35,171 nt of DNA, from assembly GCA_022600575.1 (NCBI GenBank), contig JAHZKF010000005.1, positions 1-35,171 on the forward strand. Reading direction: 5' to 3'. Position 1 is the first letter of the stretch. Each line of letters begins with the position of its first letter. Positions 8,511 to 17,309 of the stretch are shown piece after piece. The translations under genes were made by a program, and so were the position numbers. The notes under the pieces are model-generated. The model worked only from the letters and a program-made list of their open reading frames with translations, was not told the origin of the DNA and ran no database searches. The stretch is from Gammaproteobacteria bacterium (lineage in GTDB: Bacteria; Pseudomonadota; Gammaproteobacteria; Legionellales; Legionellaceae).

Positions 8511-9101
8511 TTAAACGTTGTTCAACTCACTATCATCTCTTTCTCCTGCATTGACATGAGCAGCGGTATTCTCAAAAGCTAACGCATACAAAAAAGATAA
8601 GCCTGTTCTTCCGGCTCTTGCTGACAATCTGTCTGTAACTTCAGTTTGTAATGCTTTAAGCTGCTCTAAAAGCTCATGTTGACGTTCTTTAATTATATCT
8701 CCCAATTGTTTTAAATGAATGACAGCTGTATATAACAACTCTCTATCCGTAGGTTCAAGCCACGTTGAAAAAAGTTTGTTTAGCTTTTGTGGCGCGTCTT
8801 CGCCTTCTCGTAAATCCTCCCACCACCAAGGCAAAAAATAATGAACAGTCGGTGGTTGAAGGTGACAATGGCTATGACGAAAAGAAGCAAGCAGTAATCT
8901 ATCCCGCTGTTCATAATATGCTAATGCTTCCCTAACCAGTCCAAGTGCGCTTTTCGTTTTTTCTACCTCATCATCAGCTGACATGTTCCTTGAGGCGGTC
9001 ACTGCTGAAGCAGCAAAATCAAGCTTTTGCTCTATGAATTCCTGCGTATCTTTAATAAAATTTGAAATATCTTCAAATTCTTCTCGGTCTGCTAAACTCA
9101 T
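8511..9101 (-). CDS. Unrecognised helical protein, 196 aa
   Basis: I do not recognise the family. The protein appears soluble and mostly alpha-helical, with heptad-like stretches at about 1-75 and 120-165, split by an aromatic, proline-containing segment (HYFLPWWWEDLREGED, about 87-102). There is no signal peptide and no clear membrane helix. The C-terminus is polar (ERDDSELNNV). It lies between udk and a divergent membrane protein gene in a stretch of otherwise unrecognised genes near dotU-icmF, so an effector or accessory role is possible but unsupported by any motif. Confidence 0.7.
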   Translation of the reverse strand: MSLADREEFEDISNFIKDTQEFIEQKLDFAASAVTASRNMSADDEVEKTKSALGLVREALAYYEQRDRLLLASFRHSHCHLQPPTVHYFLPWWWEDLREGEDAPQKLNKLFSTWLEPTDRELLYTAVIHLKQLGDIIKERQHELLEQLKALQTEVTDRLSARAGRTGLSFLYALAFENTAAHVNAGERDDSELNNV

Positions 9102-9201
9102 AACTTGTTTCCAAAATAAAAGCAGTATATCAACTTATTGCTCGGTATCAACTACACTAAAACATCAAAAATAGTTGTTTAATTTCTCCTTTTTTCCCCC
9201 A

Positions 9202-9229
9202 TTGCTTCTTTCTTTCAGTATGCTAGGAT
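9202..9229 (+). promoter_or_regulatory. Extended -10 promoter of the 514-aa protein gene
   Basis: TTGCTT (9202-9207), a 16-bp spacer and TAGGAT (9224-9229) preceded by TATGC give a sigma-70 promoter with an extended -10 (TG-N). It lies 36 bp before the ATG at 9265, inside the 163-bp divergent intergenic region. Confidence 0.5.
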
Positions 9230-9264
9230 TGAAACGTCTTAATTAAAACAATGGATGTTTTATT

Positions 9265-10809
9265 ATGTTTTCAGGTTGTACAAGCGCAGATACTGTAAAT
9301 AGAGAAGCTACTGGACATACCGCCCCCCCCACAGCCCCCAATCCTAAAACACTAACACGTAGCGCTACCACAGTATCAGAGCACGCTAATGGTCAACGCA
9401 AACTATCTTCTGCAGAAAAACGCGCGGCTGACCTCTCTGCAAGAGAAGCCTATCTCGGTAGGAATCCAAACAATAAAACCGGTAAAGAACTTGCTTATGG
9501 CCCAATGGCTAAACGCTCAGCACTCGTTTGTCTCTTTCTGTCTGGCGGTTGCCTTATTAAACTCGGTGATGACCTCTATAGCTGGGCTACAGGTGAGCTC
9601 AGTGGCGTTGCAACAGGAAACGCGGAGGAGCCCGGTGTTGACCACTTGGCTAGTAGCTTTCTCGCCAATGTACTCGTCACAAAAGATGAGGCAGATAGCA
9701 CGGCTTCTTTATCAGAAGACTTTCTTAGAACCTACTTCTCAAACTGTAATATTTTTGATACAACCGGCGACGAATTAGAAGCAAATGCACGTAAGCTACG
9801 TCGACAATTATTTGATGATATTGCTTCCAGGCGACTGCGTAAAGTCATGGGAGACCGACTTGTTTTTTGGTCTCAGCTTGCTCTTGCTGCCTTTGTTTCA
9901 ATTATCGCATTTACGCGTGGTATCGTACAAGATCAAGACAATACTGAAGACGAACTCACTTACATAGGTTACACCGAGGGTGCTTTTGCATTGCTCACCA
10001 TATTACTCGCACAAAGCATTAATAAAGCAACCGTCATTGATGAACAAGCAACGCTTGTTTTAGAAAGAATTCGTAAATTTGTATTAACGCATGTTGCAGA
10101 AAAACAAACAGCAGAAAGAAAAGCATTAGCAGACGGCACGGCTTCACCACATGTGAGACAATCATTTTTAAGTCATGACTCTCGCCCCCCAGTAGAAGCA
10201 CTCATGCCTGTTGAAGATGCACTCTTTGACATGCGCTATCAAACGACCCCAATACAAAATTTCAATCATAGTTTACTCGAGGCCGTTGCAAAACTGAGAA
10301 CCAAATTGGGATACCCTTCCAATATCGAAAAAGTTCAGCGTCAACTAACCGCTTATCTTGGAGCCGACGCGTCTGCTTCAACTAAGCCTGTTGCCACTGC
10401 ACGCACATCGGCTAAAACGACTGCTCCCACACCTACTGAACTCACACCCAATTCATTAGCGGCCATTGAGCAATTATCCCTTTTGTATGATTGTCCCATT
10501 TTTGTCCTATGCGAAGAAGCATTCGAAGACGGGTTACATTGTAAACTCATCAATGAAACAATCCCTCCTGATGCAGAAACAAAAGACGAGGAAGAACGCC
10601 CAGGCATACGACAAACTAAACGCGAAGCAAACGCGATGATACTGTACTGTGCCGAAGAAGGTTATTATCGTGCGATTCATACGCCAAAAGGCATCGGCGG
10701 GAAAAGGGCTTTTGAGCTTATAAAACAACAACTGATGACATTAGAGCCTAAGATGCCTTCAGCTGATAATGATGATGAAGAAAAAGCAAGTAGTGACTAT
10801 GCACTATAA
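9265..10809 (+). CDS. Unrecognised membrane protein, 514 aa, possible effector
   Basis: No family is recognised. The N-terminus (1-75) is polar, rich in Thr, Ala and Pro, and not a signal peptide. Hydrophobic segments follow at about 80-98, 199-220 and 238-255, giving two or three membrane helices with a loop of about 100 residues between the first two. A Thr/Ala/Ser/Pro-rich linker (about 370-395) leads to a C-terminal domain (about 396-490). Its pattern of a strand LYDCPIFVLCEE, then ILYCAEEGYYRAI, faintly resembles the last part of OTU-type proteases, but the catalytic His is not in place and no Asp-Cys motif precedes it. The tail is acidic (SADNDDEEKASSDYAL), as in many Dot/Icm substrates. 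Cys5 in MFSGC is not a lipobox because no hydrophobic stretch precedes it. Confidence 0.7.
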   Translation: MFSGCTSADTVNREATGHTAPPTAPNPKTLTRSATTVSEHANGQRKLSSAEKRAADLSAREAYLGRNPNNKTGKELAYGPMAKRSALVCLFLSGGCLIKLGDDLYSWATGELSGVATGNAEEPGVDHLASSFLANVLVTKDEADSTASLSEDFLRTYFSNCNIFDTTGDELEANARKLRRQLFDDIASRRLRKVMGDRLVFWSQLALAAFVSIIAFTRGIVQDQDNTEDELTYIGYTEGAFALLTILLAQSINKATVIDEQATLVLERIRKFVLTHVAEKQTAERKALADGTASPHVRQSFLSHDSRPPVEALMPVEDALFDMRYQTTPIQNFNHSLLEAVAKLRTKLGYPSNIEKVQRQLTAYLGADASASTKPVATARTSAKTTAPTPTELTPNSLAAIEQLSLLYDCPIFVLCEEAFEDGLHCKLINETIPPDAETKDEEERPGIRQTKREANAMILYCAEEGYYRAIHTPKGIGGKRAFELIKQQLMTLEPKMPSADNDDEEKASSDYAL

Positions 10810-10840
10810 AATAAAAAATAATTGAAAACCTACTTATGCC

Positions 10841-10873
10841 CACGATGGCGCTCAAGCCCCGAGTGCCATTGTG
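10841..10873. terminator. 13-bp stem-loop overlapping the end of a minus-strand gene
   Basis: CACGATGGCGCTC (10841-10853) pairs with GAGTGCCATTGTG (10861-10873) around a 7-base loop; two G-T pairs form in one orientation. The stop codon of the minus-strand gene (10852-10854) lies at the loop edge. The convergent plus-strand gene ends at 10809. It is probably a shared terminator. Confidence 0.55.
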
Positions 10874-12273
10874 TTTCGATACGCTTCGACCTCAAGTTGT
10901 TGTCTTTCAAAAACACTTATTTTTTCTTCTAACTTCATTTTGTCTAAATTCAATTTACTGTCTAAATAACTTAAATTAAATACTGTCGCAAGTGTTCGAC
11001 TGACAAGTACTAGCAGCGAAGCCACCACATTTAAAGCATTCAAAAACGCTGCCCCCATTTCAACCTTTACTTCTTGACTACAACCTAATACTGCAGCGTT
11101 TAATGCACGTGCCACACTCAGTAATGCTTTTGATATAAAACACAAAGGATAAAGTAAAGCACTCACTTGATACTCAGTACATTGATACGGCGTAAACAAA
11201 ACCAAACGATTACGGACCAATAAATCACTTGCAAGTCTATAATGCTCATCAGCCATGGTGCCTTTTTCCGGAACTGCATTTAAAGCTTGCATTAAATGAT
11301 GTGTCTCTTTAAGACCCAGCGGTACTTGCATTGCATACGCTTCTTTCAAGTATTTAACATTAGGACGCCCCACATCAACTGAAGCTTTGGCCAAATCAAT
11401 TAACATCTTAAATGAATCAATGTGTGGATTAGTGAAACTATTTTTATAAATATTAAATGATGATTTTAAATCAGCATAAGCCTCTCTCGGTTTATTTTGC
11501 AACGAAAAACATGCTGCTCGAAGCGTTAAATTAGAGGCTCTATCAAGTGGACGCTTAAATGGATCAAAAGAATCAACCACCTTAGAGATATACTGAAGTG
11601 CATACTCAGGCCTTTTCACTTCTAAATACCAACGGGTTTTATTTTTATTAATGCGTAATGCCGTAGAAGCTTCTGCAATCACTATCAAATCAGAAGCATT
11701 AAAGTGCGCTTTATCATTTTTTTTAAGGACTCTCTTTGGTAAACCGTTTAATAAATCCATTTGCTCAAATAAAAAATCTCCCGCTACAATAAACCTTCCA
11801 TTTCTAATTAACGCCAAGCTTATTTGATTGAGAGTATGTTGTCTTAACTCACTTGCACGATTACTTTCAGCAATCCCAAAAGCCGCATAAGCCCCTTGTG
11901 CAAAATAAATAGCTTCTTCAAACTGCTCATACCCCCGATGCACCGTACTTTCAACATACTGTAAATAACCTTTTAACAACCATTCTACAAAAGGATTTTT
12001 AATAAAGTCTTCTGCAAGCCCAAGTAATCGAAACGCTTCACCCTTATCTTGTTTTTGAAATTTGGCCGAAACGGCCCAAGCTGCATGCCCTAATAAATAG
12101 GCTAAATCCTGACACTGATGATCATCTAAATCGTCAATATCTACTGATTGTGCGAATATTGTTAAATCTTTGATTTTTTGATGATGTGTATCCCAATGTG
12201 CATCTTGTATGACGTGTAAAATATCTAACTTAAAACCATGACAAAAAGTATCAAATGTAGCAACATCTAGCAC
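10852..12273 (-). CDS. Unrecognised alpha-helical repeat protein, about 473 aa
   Basis: No family is recognised with certainty. The sequence is a run of paired helices of TPR-like character (roughly residues 60-330), for example around ALQYISKVVDSFDPFKRP and REAYADLKSSFNIYK, followed by two more hydrophobic stretches (about 370-395 and 410-435) that might bind membrane, then a coiled-coil-like end. A longer reading starts at TTG 12291. I prefer GTG at 12273, because GGAGG sits 5 bases before it whereas the TTG has no ribosome binding site. It directly follows rsmJ and is probably the last gene of the glyQS run, where its role is unknown. Confidence 0.7.
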   Translation of the reverse strand: MLDVATFDTFCHGFKLDILHVIQDAHWDTHHQKIKDLTIFAQSVDIDDLDDHQCQDLAYLLGHAAWAVSAKFQKQDKGEAFRLLGLAEDFIKNPFVEWLLKGYLQYVESTVHRGYEQFEEAIYFAQGAYAAFGIAESNRASELRQHTLNQISLALIRNGRFIVAGDFLFEQMDLLNGLPKRVLKKNDKAHFNASDLIVIAEASTALRINKNKTRWYLEVKRPEYALQYISKVVDSFDPFKRPLDRASNLTLRAACFSLQNKPREAYADLKSSFNIYKNSFTNPHIDSFKMLIDLAKASVDVGRPNVKYLKEAYAMQVPLGLKETHHLMQALNAVPEKGTMADEHYRLASDLLVRNRLVLFTPYQCTEYQVSALLYPLCFISKALLSVARALNAAVLGCSQEVKVEMGAAFLNALNVVASLLVLVSRTLATVFNLSYLDSKLNLDKMKLEEKISVFERQQLEVEAYRNTMALGA

Positions 12274-12294
12274 TTCTACCTCCAAATACAAACA

Positions 12295-12942
12295 TCAATC
12301 TTGCTCTGCAAGATACACATCAAATCGAACTGTTTTACCATCAATAACATAATTAGGCTTCAACAAAGCAGGACGCCTGGCAGGCCATTTAACCACCACT
12401 CGTAATTTAACATGTGCGCGTGCACAAGTAAGCAAACTCATTGCATCATTATCTGCACCCAATAACACTTGCAAGGCGTGCAAATCTTTCTTTACCCGTG
12501 CCGATTTATCACGTGCTGGATGCATCGGATCTAAGTAAATCACATCAGGATAATCTTCTGGCTGAAGCGCGGTTAAATACGCTTTTGCATCTTTGGCTAT
12601 TAAATGAAGCTTCAAATCACTCGCTGGACTTAAACGCGTTAAACCATCTTGAAGTAAAGCCACAAGCAGACTTTCTCGCTCGCACATTAAAACTTCGGCG
12701 CCACTCGATGCAAGCACTGCGGCATCTCGCCCAAAACCGGCTGTTGCATCCAATATTTTAAAATGAGATTCGGGTTTGCACGCTCTTAAAATAGCAGGTT
12801 TTTTAACCCCTTGTTTACATCGTTGTGAGACCACGGCCTCAAAATCAACCACAATTGGCGTACAGTTTTCCATACACAGTGCAAGCCCTTCAGGAAGAGC
12901 CGATATAGCATAACCTACGTCTTCGAGGGTTCTTCTTGCCAT
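12295..12942 (-). CDS. rsmJ: 16S rRNA (guanine-1516-N2)-methyltransferase RsmJ
   Basis: RsmJ methylates the small-subunit rRNA using S-adenosylmethionine. The SAM-binding motif is ILDATAGFGRDAAVLASSG (about 63-81), and YLDPMHPARDKSARVKKD is the family signature with the catalytic DPM(H/F)P. The C-terminal VVVKWPARRP and GKTVRFDVYLAEQ also match. At 215 aa it is about 35 residues shorter at the N-terminus than E. coli RsmJ (250 aa). The ATG lies 28 bp inside the 3' end of gmhB, with no clear ribosome binding site of its own, which suggests translational coupling. Confidence 0.9.
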   Translation of the reverse strand: MARRTLEDVGYAISALPEGLALCMENCTPIVVDFEAVVSQRCKQGVKKPAILRACKPESHFKILDATAGFGRDAAVLASSGAEVLMCERESLLVALLQDGLTRLSPASDLKLHLIAKDAKAYLTALQPEDYPDVIYLDPMHPARDKSARVKKDLHALQVLLGADNDAMSLLTCARAHVKLRVVVKWPARRPALLKPNYVIDGKTVRFDVYLAEQD

Positions 12943-13475
12943 ACAACACTCAATAGATTATCAACACACGCTTCTAAAGAAGCGAATATAGGCACTTCCG
13001 GAAACTCAACCAACTGCGCCTTATCAGTCATCTGTGACATCACAACCATTGGTCGCACACCCGCAGCTCTTGCAACCAAAATATCAGTGATTCTGTCACC
13101 TACCATCACCGCACCATCTAATGCACATCCAAGTTGCTTAGCAATAGCATACAACATACCTGGCATTGGCTTTCTACACGCACATCCTGAATCTGGCATA
13201 TGCGAACAATACTGAATACAGGCTATGCGTCCACCAACACGATTGACATGCGTTAATAATTTTTCATGGATACGATGAAGCATGGCTTCATCATAATGCC
13301 CTCGTGCAATACCTGATTGATTAGTTGCAATCGCAATGGTATAACCCGCATCATTCAAGCGCTTAATCGCTTCTATACTACCGGGTAACAAAATGAATTC
13401 GTCGGGCGATTTAATATACTCGAGTGAATCTTGATTAATCACGCCATCTCTATCAAGAATAATTAATTTATTCAT
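12915..13475 (-). CDS. gmhB: D-glycero-beta-D-manno-heptose 1,7-bisphosphate 7-phosphatase
   Basis: GmhB removes the 7-phosphate in ADP-heptose synthesis for the LPS inner core. It is a HAD-family phosphatase: motif I is DRDGVIN with Asp8 and Asp10, motif II is TNQSGIARG (51-59), and motif IV is GDRITD (126-131). A zinc-binding loop is intact, with Cys90, His92, Cys98 and Cys100. The 186-aa length is normal. Its ATG overlaps the glyS stop by 4 bp. Linkage to glyQS is common in gammaproteobacteria. Confidence 0.95.
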   Translation of the reverse strand: MNKLIILDRDGVINQDSLEYIKSPDEFILLPGSIEAIKRLNDAGYTIAIATNQSGIARGHYDEAMLHRIHEKLLTHVNRVGGRIACIQYCSHMPDSGCACRKPMPGMLYAIAKQLGCALDGAVMVGDRITDILVARAAGVRPMVVMSQMTDKAQLVEFPEVPIFASLEACVDNLLSVVWQEEPSKT

Positions 13476-15559
13476 GAGGTTTGCGACAACAATGATACAT
13501 CAGCCACACATTGCAATAAGATTTGTAGACGCGCTAATAATCGCAAGCGATTTGTTTTAACAGCAAGATTATCCACCATCACCATAACTTCCTCAAAAAA
13601 AGCATTAACAGGTCTATCCAGTGACGCAAGCTCAAGCAAAATGGCACCATAAGCACGCTCTTCATGCTGTAACGCAACAAATGCCTCAAGTGAGGTAATG
13701 CTCTTAAACAAAACCTTCTCGGCTGATACATCAAATAACTGTTCGTCAACCTCTGGTGTTTTTTGCGTATCAAGCTTTAGATTGGCTTGCTTTAATAATT
13801 TGTTCACACGCTTTGAAGCCGCTGACAGTGCCGCAGCTTCAGGCCGTACAACAAATACTTCTAGTGCCTTAACCCGCTCATCTAAATCACGTAAACAATC
13901 TGACTGCAATGCAAGTACTGCCCGCACACGCTCAACTGCATGCTCCATGCCCTGATAAAAGGCAGGGAGTCGTTCTAAAATAAACGCTTTGACCACCGAG
14001 GCGAGCTTTTCATCTGATGCAAACTGTTCACCATAAGCACCTCTTGCATGCTCTAAACTGTCAGACAAACTCAAAGACACAGGTAATGCATTTAAGAGCC
14101 GCACCACGGCTAAAGCGTGACGACGAAGCTTAAAAGGATCGCGCTCACCTGTCGGCTTTAAACCAACACCAAAAATGCCCACTAAAGTATCTAGTCTATC
14201 CGCAAGTGACACAGCAAGGCCCAGTAAACTCACTGGCAAATTATCCGCCGAAAAACGGGGTAAATACTGCTCTTTTAACGCTACAGCAACAGCTTCTGAC
14301 TCATCATCATGTAAGGCATAATAATAGCCCATCACCCCTTGCAGTTCAGGAAACTCACCCACCATACCGGTCAGTAAATCACACTTAGATAACCTTGCAG
14401 CACGCAACGCGTCACCTGTATCTAACCCAAGGCTTGGTGCAATTGCTGCGAGTAATGCTTCAACCCTAGCCGTTTTATCACGTAAACTACCCAGTTTTTC
14501 TTGAAAAACAACTTTTTCTGTTGCATCAACACGCTCAATAAGGCTTTGTTTTTTATCTTCTGCATAGAAAAAAGCAGCATCACTCAAACGTGCTTGCATG
14601 ACCCGTTGATTACCATGAATCACGTGTTCTGCTGAGGTACTTTTTATATTTGAAACGGTGATAAAGTAAGGTAATAAGTCACCTTTCTCATTTCGAACGG
14701 CAAAACATTTTTGATGCATCTGCATCGATTCAATGAGAACCTCAGATGGCATATCAAGAAACTCAGCTGAGAAATCAACCAATAATGCTTGTGGCCACTC
14801 CACGATAGAGGTCACTTCATCTAATAATCGTTCAGGCATTATCGCCTTAGCATCAAGGCCTTTTAGGGCTTCATGTACCGATGTAACCACTGCTTCACGA
14901 CGTTTTGCAAAATCAGCTATCACATATGCTTCATTCAAACGCGAAGCATACTGACAAGGCGTATCCAGTAAAACGGCTCGAGGATGATGGTAGCGATGTC
15001 CAAACGTCTCTCGTCCGGAGTGGCAATCAAAGCAGGAGACATCAATCACATCCTTACCCAATAACAACACCACCCAGTGCACAGGACGCACAAAACCTAC
15101 TTCACCTTCGCCCCAACGCATGAGTTTTGCAATCGGCAACTGCTGAACAGCGTCTCTCACAAGGCTTGGCAATAATTCAGAGGTTCTTAAACCCGCATGA
15201 ACAGACTCATAAGCAAAACACTCACCCTTAGGCGTGTTTTGCATGACTAAATCACTGATTTCGACACCACATGAACGCGCAAACCCAAGCAGCGCTTTTG
15301 TTGGCGTGCCATCTGCTGCAAACCCTACAGCCTTTTTAGGACCCAAACGCGACACTTGATGAGGAGCTTGTTCTAATTGCACCTCTTTAATCAAGACACC
15401 AAGGCGCCTTGGTGTTGCAAAAGCCTGTACGTCACCATACGTTAAACGCGCATCTGTAAGACCTGCTTCCAGTCGTTTTGCGAGCGCTTCACCTAGAACA
15501 GCAACGGCTCCTGATGGGAGCTCTTCAAGACCTAACTCAAACAATACATCACGCGACAT
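13472..15559 (-). CDS. glyS: Glycine-tRNA ligase, beta subunit
   Basis: This is the beta subunit of the alpha2beta2 glycyl-tRNA synthetase, which carries tRNA recognition and charging support. It opens with the typical [14 protein letters not shown], contains the HD-type region and the conserved [19 protein letters not shown] (about 473-491), and ends in the anticodon-binding-like domain. At 695 aa it matches E. coli GlyS (689 aa). The ATG overlaps glyQ by 11 bp and is preceded by AAGGTGG. It forms an operon with glyQ upstream and gmhB downstream. Confidence 0.97.
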   Translation of the reverse strand: MSRDVLFELGLEELPSGAVAVLGEALAKRLEAGLTDARLTYGDVQAFATPRRLGVLIKEVQLEQAPHQVSRLGPKKAVGFAADGTPTKALLGFARSCGVEISDLVMQNTPKGECFAYESVHAGLRTSELLPSLVRDAVQQLPIAKLMRWGEGEVGFVRPVHWVVLLLGKDVIDVSCFDCHSGRETFGHRYHHPRAVLLDTPCQYASRLNEAYVIADFAKRREAVVTSVHEALKGLDAKAIMPERLLDEVTSIVEWPQALLVDFSAEFLDMPSEVLIESMQMHQKCFAVRNEKGDLLPYFITVSNIKSTSAEHVIHGNQRVMQARLSDAAFFYAEDKKQSLIERVDATEKVVFQEKLGSLRDKTARVEALLAAIAPSLGLDTGDALRAARLSKCDLLTGMVGEFPELQGVMGYYYALHDDESEAVAVALKEQYLPRFSADNLPVSLLGLAVSLADRLDTLVGIFGVGLKPTGERDPFKLRRHALAVVRLLNALPVSLSLSDSLEHARGAYGEQFASDEKLASVVKAFILERLPAFYQGMEHAVERVRAVLALQSDCLRDLDERVKALEVFVVRPEAAALSAASKRVNKLLKQANLKLDTQKTPEVDEQLFDVSAEKVLFKSITSLEAFVALQHEERAYGAILLELASLDRPVNAFFEEVMVMVDNLAVKTNRLRLLARLQILLQCVADVSLLSQTS

Positions 15560-16457
15560 CGGACGCCACCTTTATTAAAGGAAACCCAAGTGTTTCTCGC
15601 GATGCATAATATATTTCTGCCACCGCACGTGACAAATTTCTCACGCGCAGAATATAACGTTGTCGTTCTGTCACAGATAGTGCACCACGCGCGTCCAGTA
15701 TATTAAACACATGTGACGCATGCATCACCATTTCGTAAGCTGGTAATGAAAACGCTTGTTCAACCAATTTTTTAGCCTCTTTCTCATACATATCAAACTG
15801 TTCAAACAACCAAGGCACATCCGCAAGCTCAAAATGATAAGTCGACATTTCTACTTCTTGCTGATGAAACACATCACCATACGTCACCGTTTTATCAGGG
15901 GTAACACACCACGGCAAATCATAAACATTATCGACGCCTAAAATAGACATTGCCAAACGCTCAAGTCCGTAGGTCAACTCACCGGTCACAGGCTTACATT
16001 GAAGACCACCTACTTGTTGAAAATAGGTAAATTGAGACACTTCCATCCCATTTTGCCACACTTCCCAACCAAGCCCCCAAGCCCCTAAGGTTGGCGATTC
16101 CCAGTTATCTTCAACAAACCGAATATCATCCAATAAAACATCAACCCCTAGCGCACGCAGCGAGTCTAGGTAGGTTTCTTGAATATCAATAGGCGAAGGC
16201 TTTAAGACCACTTGAAATTGATAATAATGCTGAAGTCGATTCGGATTTTCACCATAACGACCATCGGTCGGTCGCCTAGATGGCTGCACATAAGCAGCAC
16301 TCCAGGGCTCAGGCCCTATCGCTCTCAAAAAAGTTGCCGGATGAAACGTCCCGGCACCCACTTCCATATCGAGCGGCTGTAAGACCACACAGCCTTTAGC
16401 CGCCCAAAATTGTTGAAGTGTCAGGATCATATCCTGAAACGTCGAAGGTTTACCCAT
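15549..16457 (-). CDS. glyQ: Glycine-tRNA ligase, alpha subunit
   Basis: This is the catalytic subunit of the bacterial tetrameric glycyl-tRNA synthetase. It begins with [20 protein letters not shown] and contains [23 protein letters not shown] and the [19 protein letters not shown] signature, all strongly conserved. The 302-aa length matches E. coli (303 aa). It starts 5 bp after the dsbA-like stop, so it is probably cotranscribed with it. Confidence 0.98.
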   Translation of the reverse strand: MGKPSTFQDMILTLQQFWAAKGCVVLQPLDMEVGAGTFHPATFLRAIGPEPWSAAYVQPSRRPTDGRYGENPNRLQHYYQFQVVLKPSPIDIQETYLDSLRALGVDVLLDDIRFVEDNWESPTLGAWGLGWEVWQNGMEVSQFTYFQQVGGLQCKPVTGELTYGLERLAMSILGVDNVYDLPWCVTPDKTVTYGDVFHQQEVEMSTYHFELADVPWLFEQFDMYEKEAKKLVEQAFSLPAYEMVMHASHVFNILDARGALSVTERQRYILRVRNLSRAVAEIYYASRETLGFPLIKVASDVA

Positions 16458-16462
16458 AAAAC

Positions 16463-17248
16463 TTATGATTTACCTGCTTGGTTCACCAAATCTTGGAGTG
16501 ATTCAAGCGTTGCAGCTCCAGGGATAAACGTTGGTTCATGATCTGAATTAAACTTACCTTCAGGTGTTGCTGCCAAAATAAACGCAGGGGTACCCATCAA
16601 GTTTAGTTTTTCAGCTAAAGCTTGGTTAGCAGCCAGCTCATCTGTGATAACTTGGCTTTGCATATCTTGCTTTAACTTCGCCATATCTAAACCAATTGAT
16701 TCAGCTGTAGACATCACCAATGCATCATCCAGGCGCTTGTCAATTTTAAGAAGTGCTGCTTGCATGGCTTCGTATTTACCTTGATTGGCCGCTGCAAGTG
16801 CTGCACGTGAAGCAGTTTCTGAGCGTTTTCCAAAAATAGGGAGTTCTTTATAAATCACGCGCAATTTTGGATTTTTGGTCGACAACTCACCAATAATAGG
16901 CTTCATGCGTTTACAGTGCACACATTGATAATCAAAAAACTCAACAATCGTTACATTGCCTTTTGGATTACCTGTAAATGCGCCATCTGGTTTAAACAAT
17001 TGCTCTGCATTTTTCAAAATTGCAGATTTTGCAACGTTTTGCATTTCATCTTGCTGCTTTTTTTGAAGTGCTTGAGAAGCTTCTAGTAACACTTCTGGAT
17101 GATTCACTAAATAATCATGAACCACTTGTTCAACTTGTTTCTTTTGCGGTGCAGCCATTGTGTCTGGCGCTGCCTGTGCAACACCATTACAGAATAATGC
17201 GCTTGCTATCAAAACAGTTTGTGCATTTAATGCGTTTGTTAATTTCAC
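16463..17248 (-). CDS. DsbA2/Com1-like periplasmic thiol oxidoreductase
   Basis: This is an exported thioredoxin-fold protein that forms or rearranges disulfides. Residues 1-26 are a signal peptide ending in AQA. Residues about 32-85 form a helical N-terminal segment like the dimerisation domain of the DsbA2/Com1 group. The active site is C109-V-H-C112 and the cis-proline loop is GTP with Pro221. The 261-aa length fits Legionella DsbA2 and Coxiella Com1 better than classic DsbA (about 208 aa). The start is GTG, with GGGAGA 8 bases upstream. DsbA2 assists Dot/Icm assembly in Legionella, so this gene may support the DotU/IcmF system here. Confidence 0.9.
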   Translation of the reverse strand: MKLTNALNAQTVLIASALFCNGVAQAAPDTMAAPQKKQVEQVVHDYLVNHPEVLLEASQALQKKQQDEMQNVAKSAILKNAEQLFKPDGAFTGNPKGNVTIVEFFDYQCVHCKRMKPIIGELSTKNPKLRVIYKELPIFGKRSETASRAALAAANQGKYEAMQAALLKIDKRLDDALVMSTAESIGLDMAKLKQDMQSQVITDELAANQALAEKLNLMGTPAFILAATPEGKFNSDHEPTFIPGAATLESLQDLVNQAGKS

Positions 17249-17309
17249 ACTCTTTCTCCCATATCGCGTTAGGTTGCGAGACAGAACGTAGCATTTGTCC
17301 CGCCTAATT

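Noticed and set aside
9265-9280. Lipoprotein signal in the 514-aa protein (MFSGC)
   Set aside because: There is no basic and hydrophobic signal region before the cysteine.
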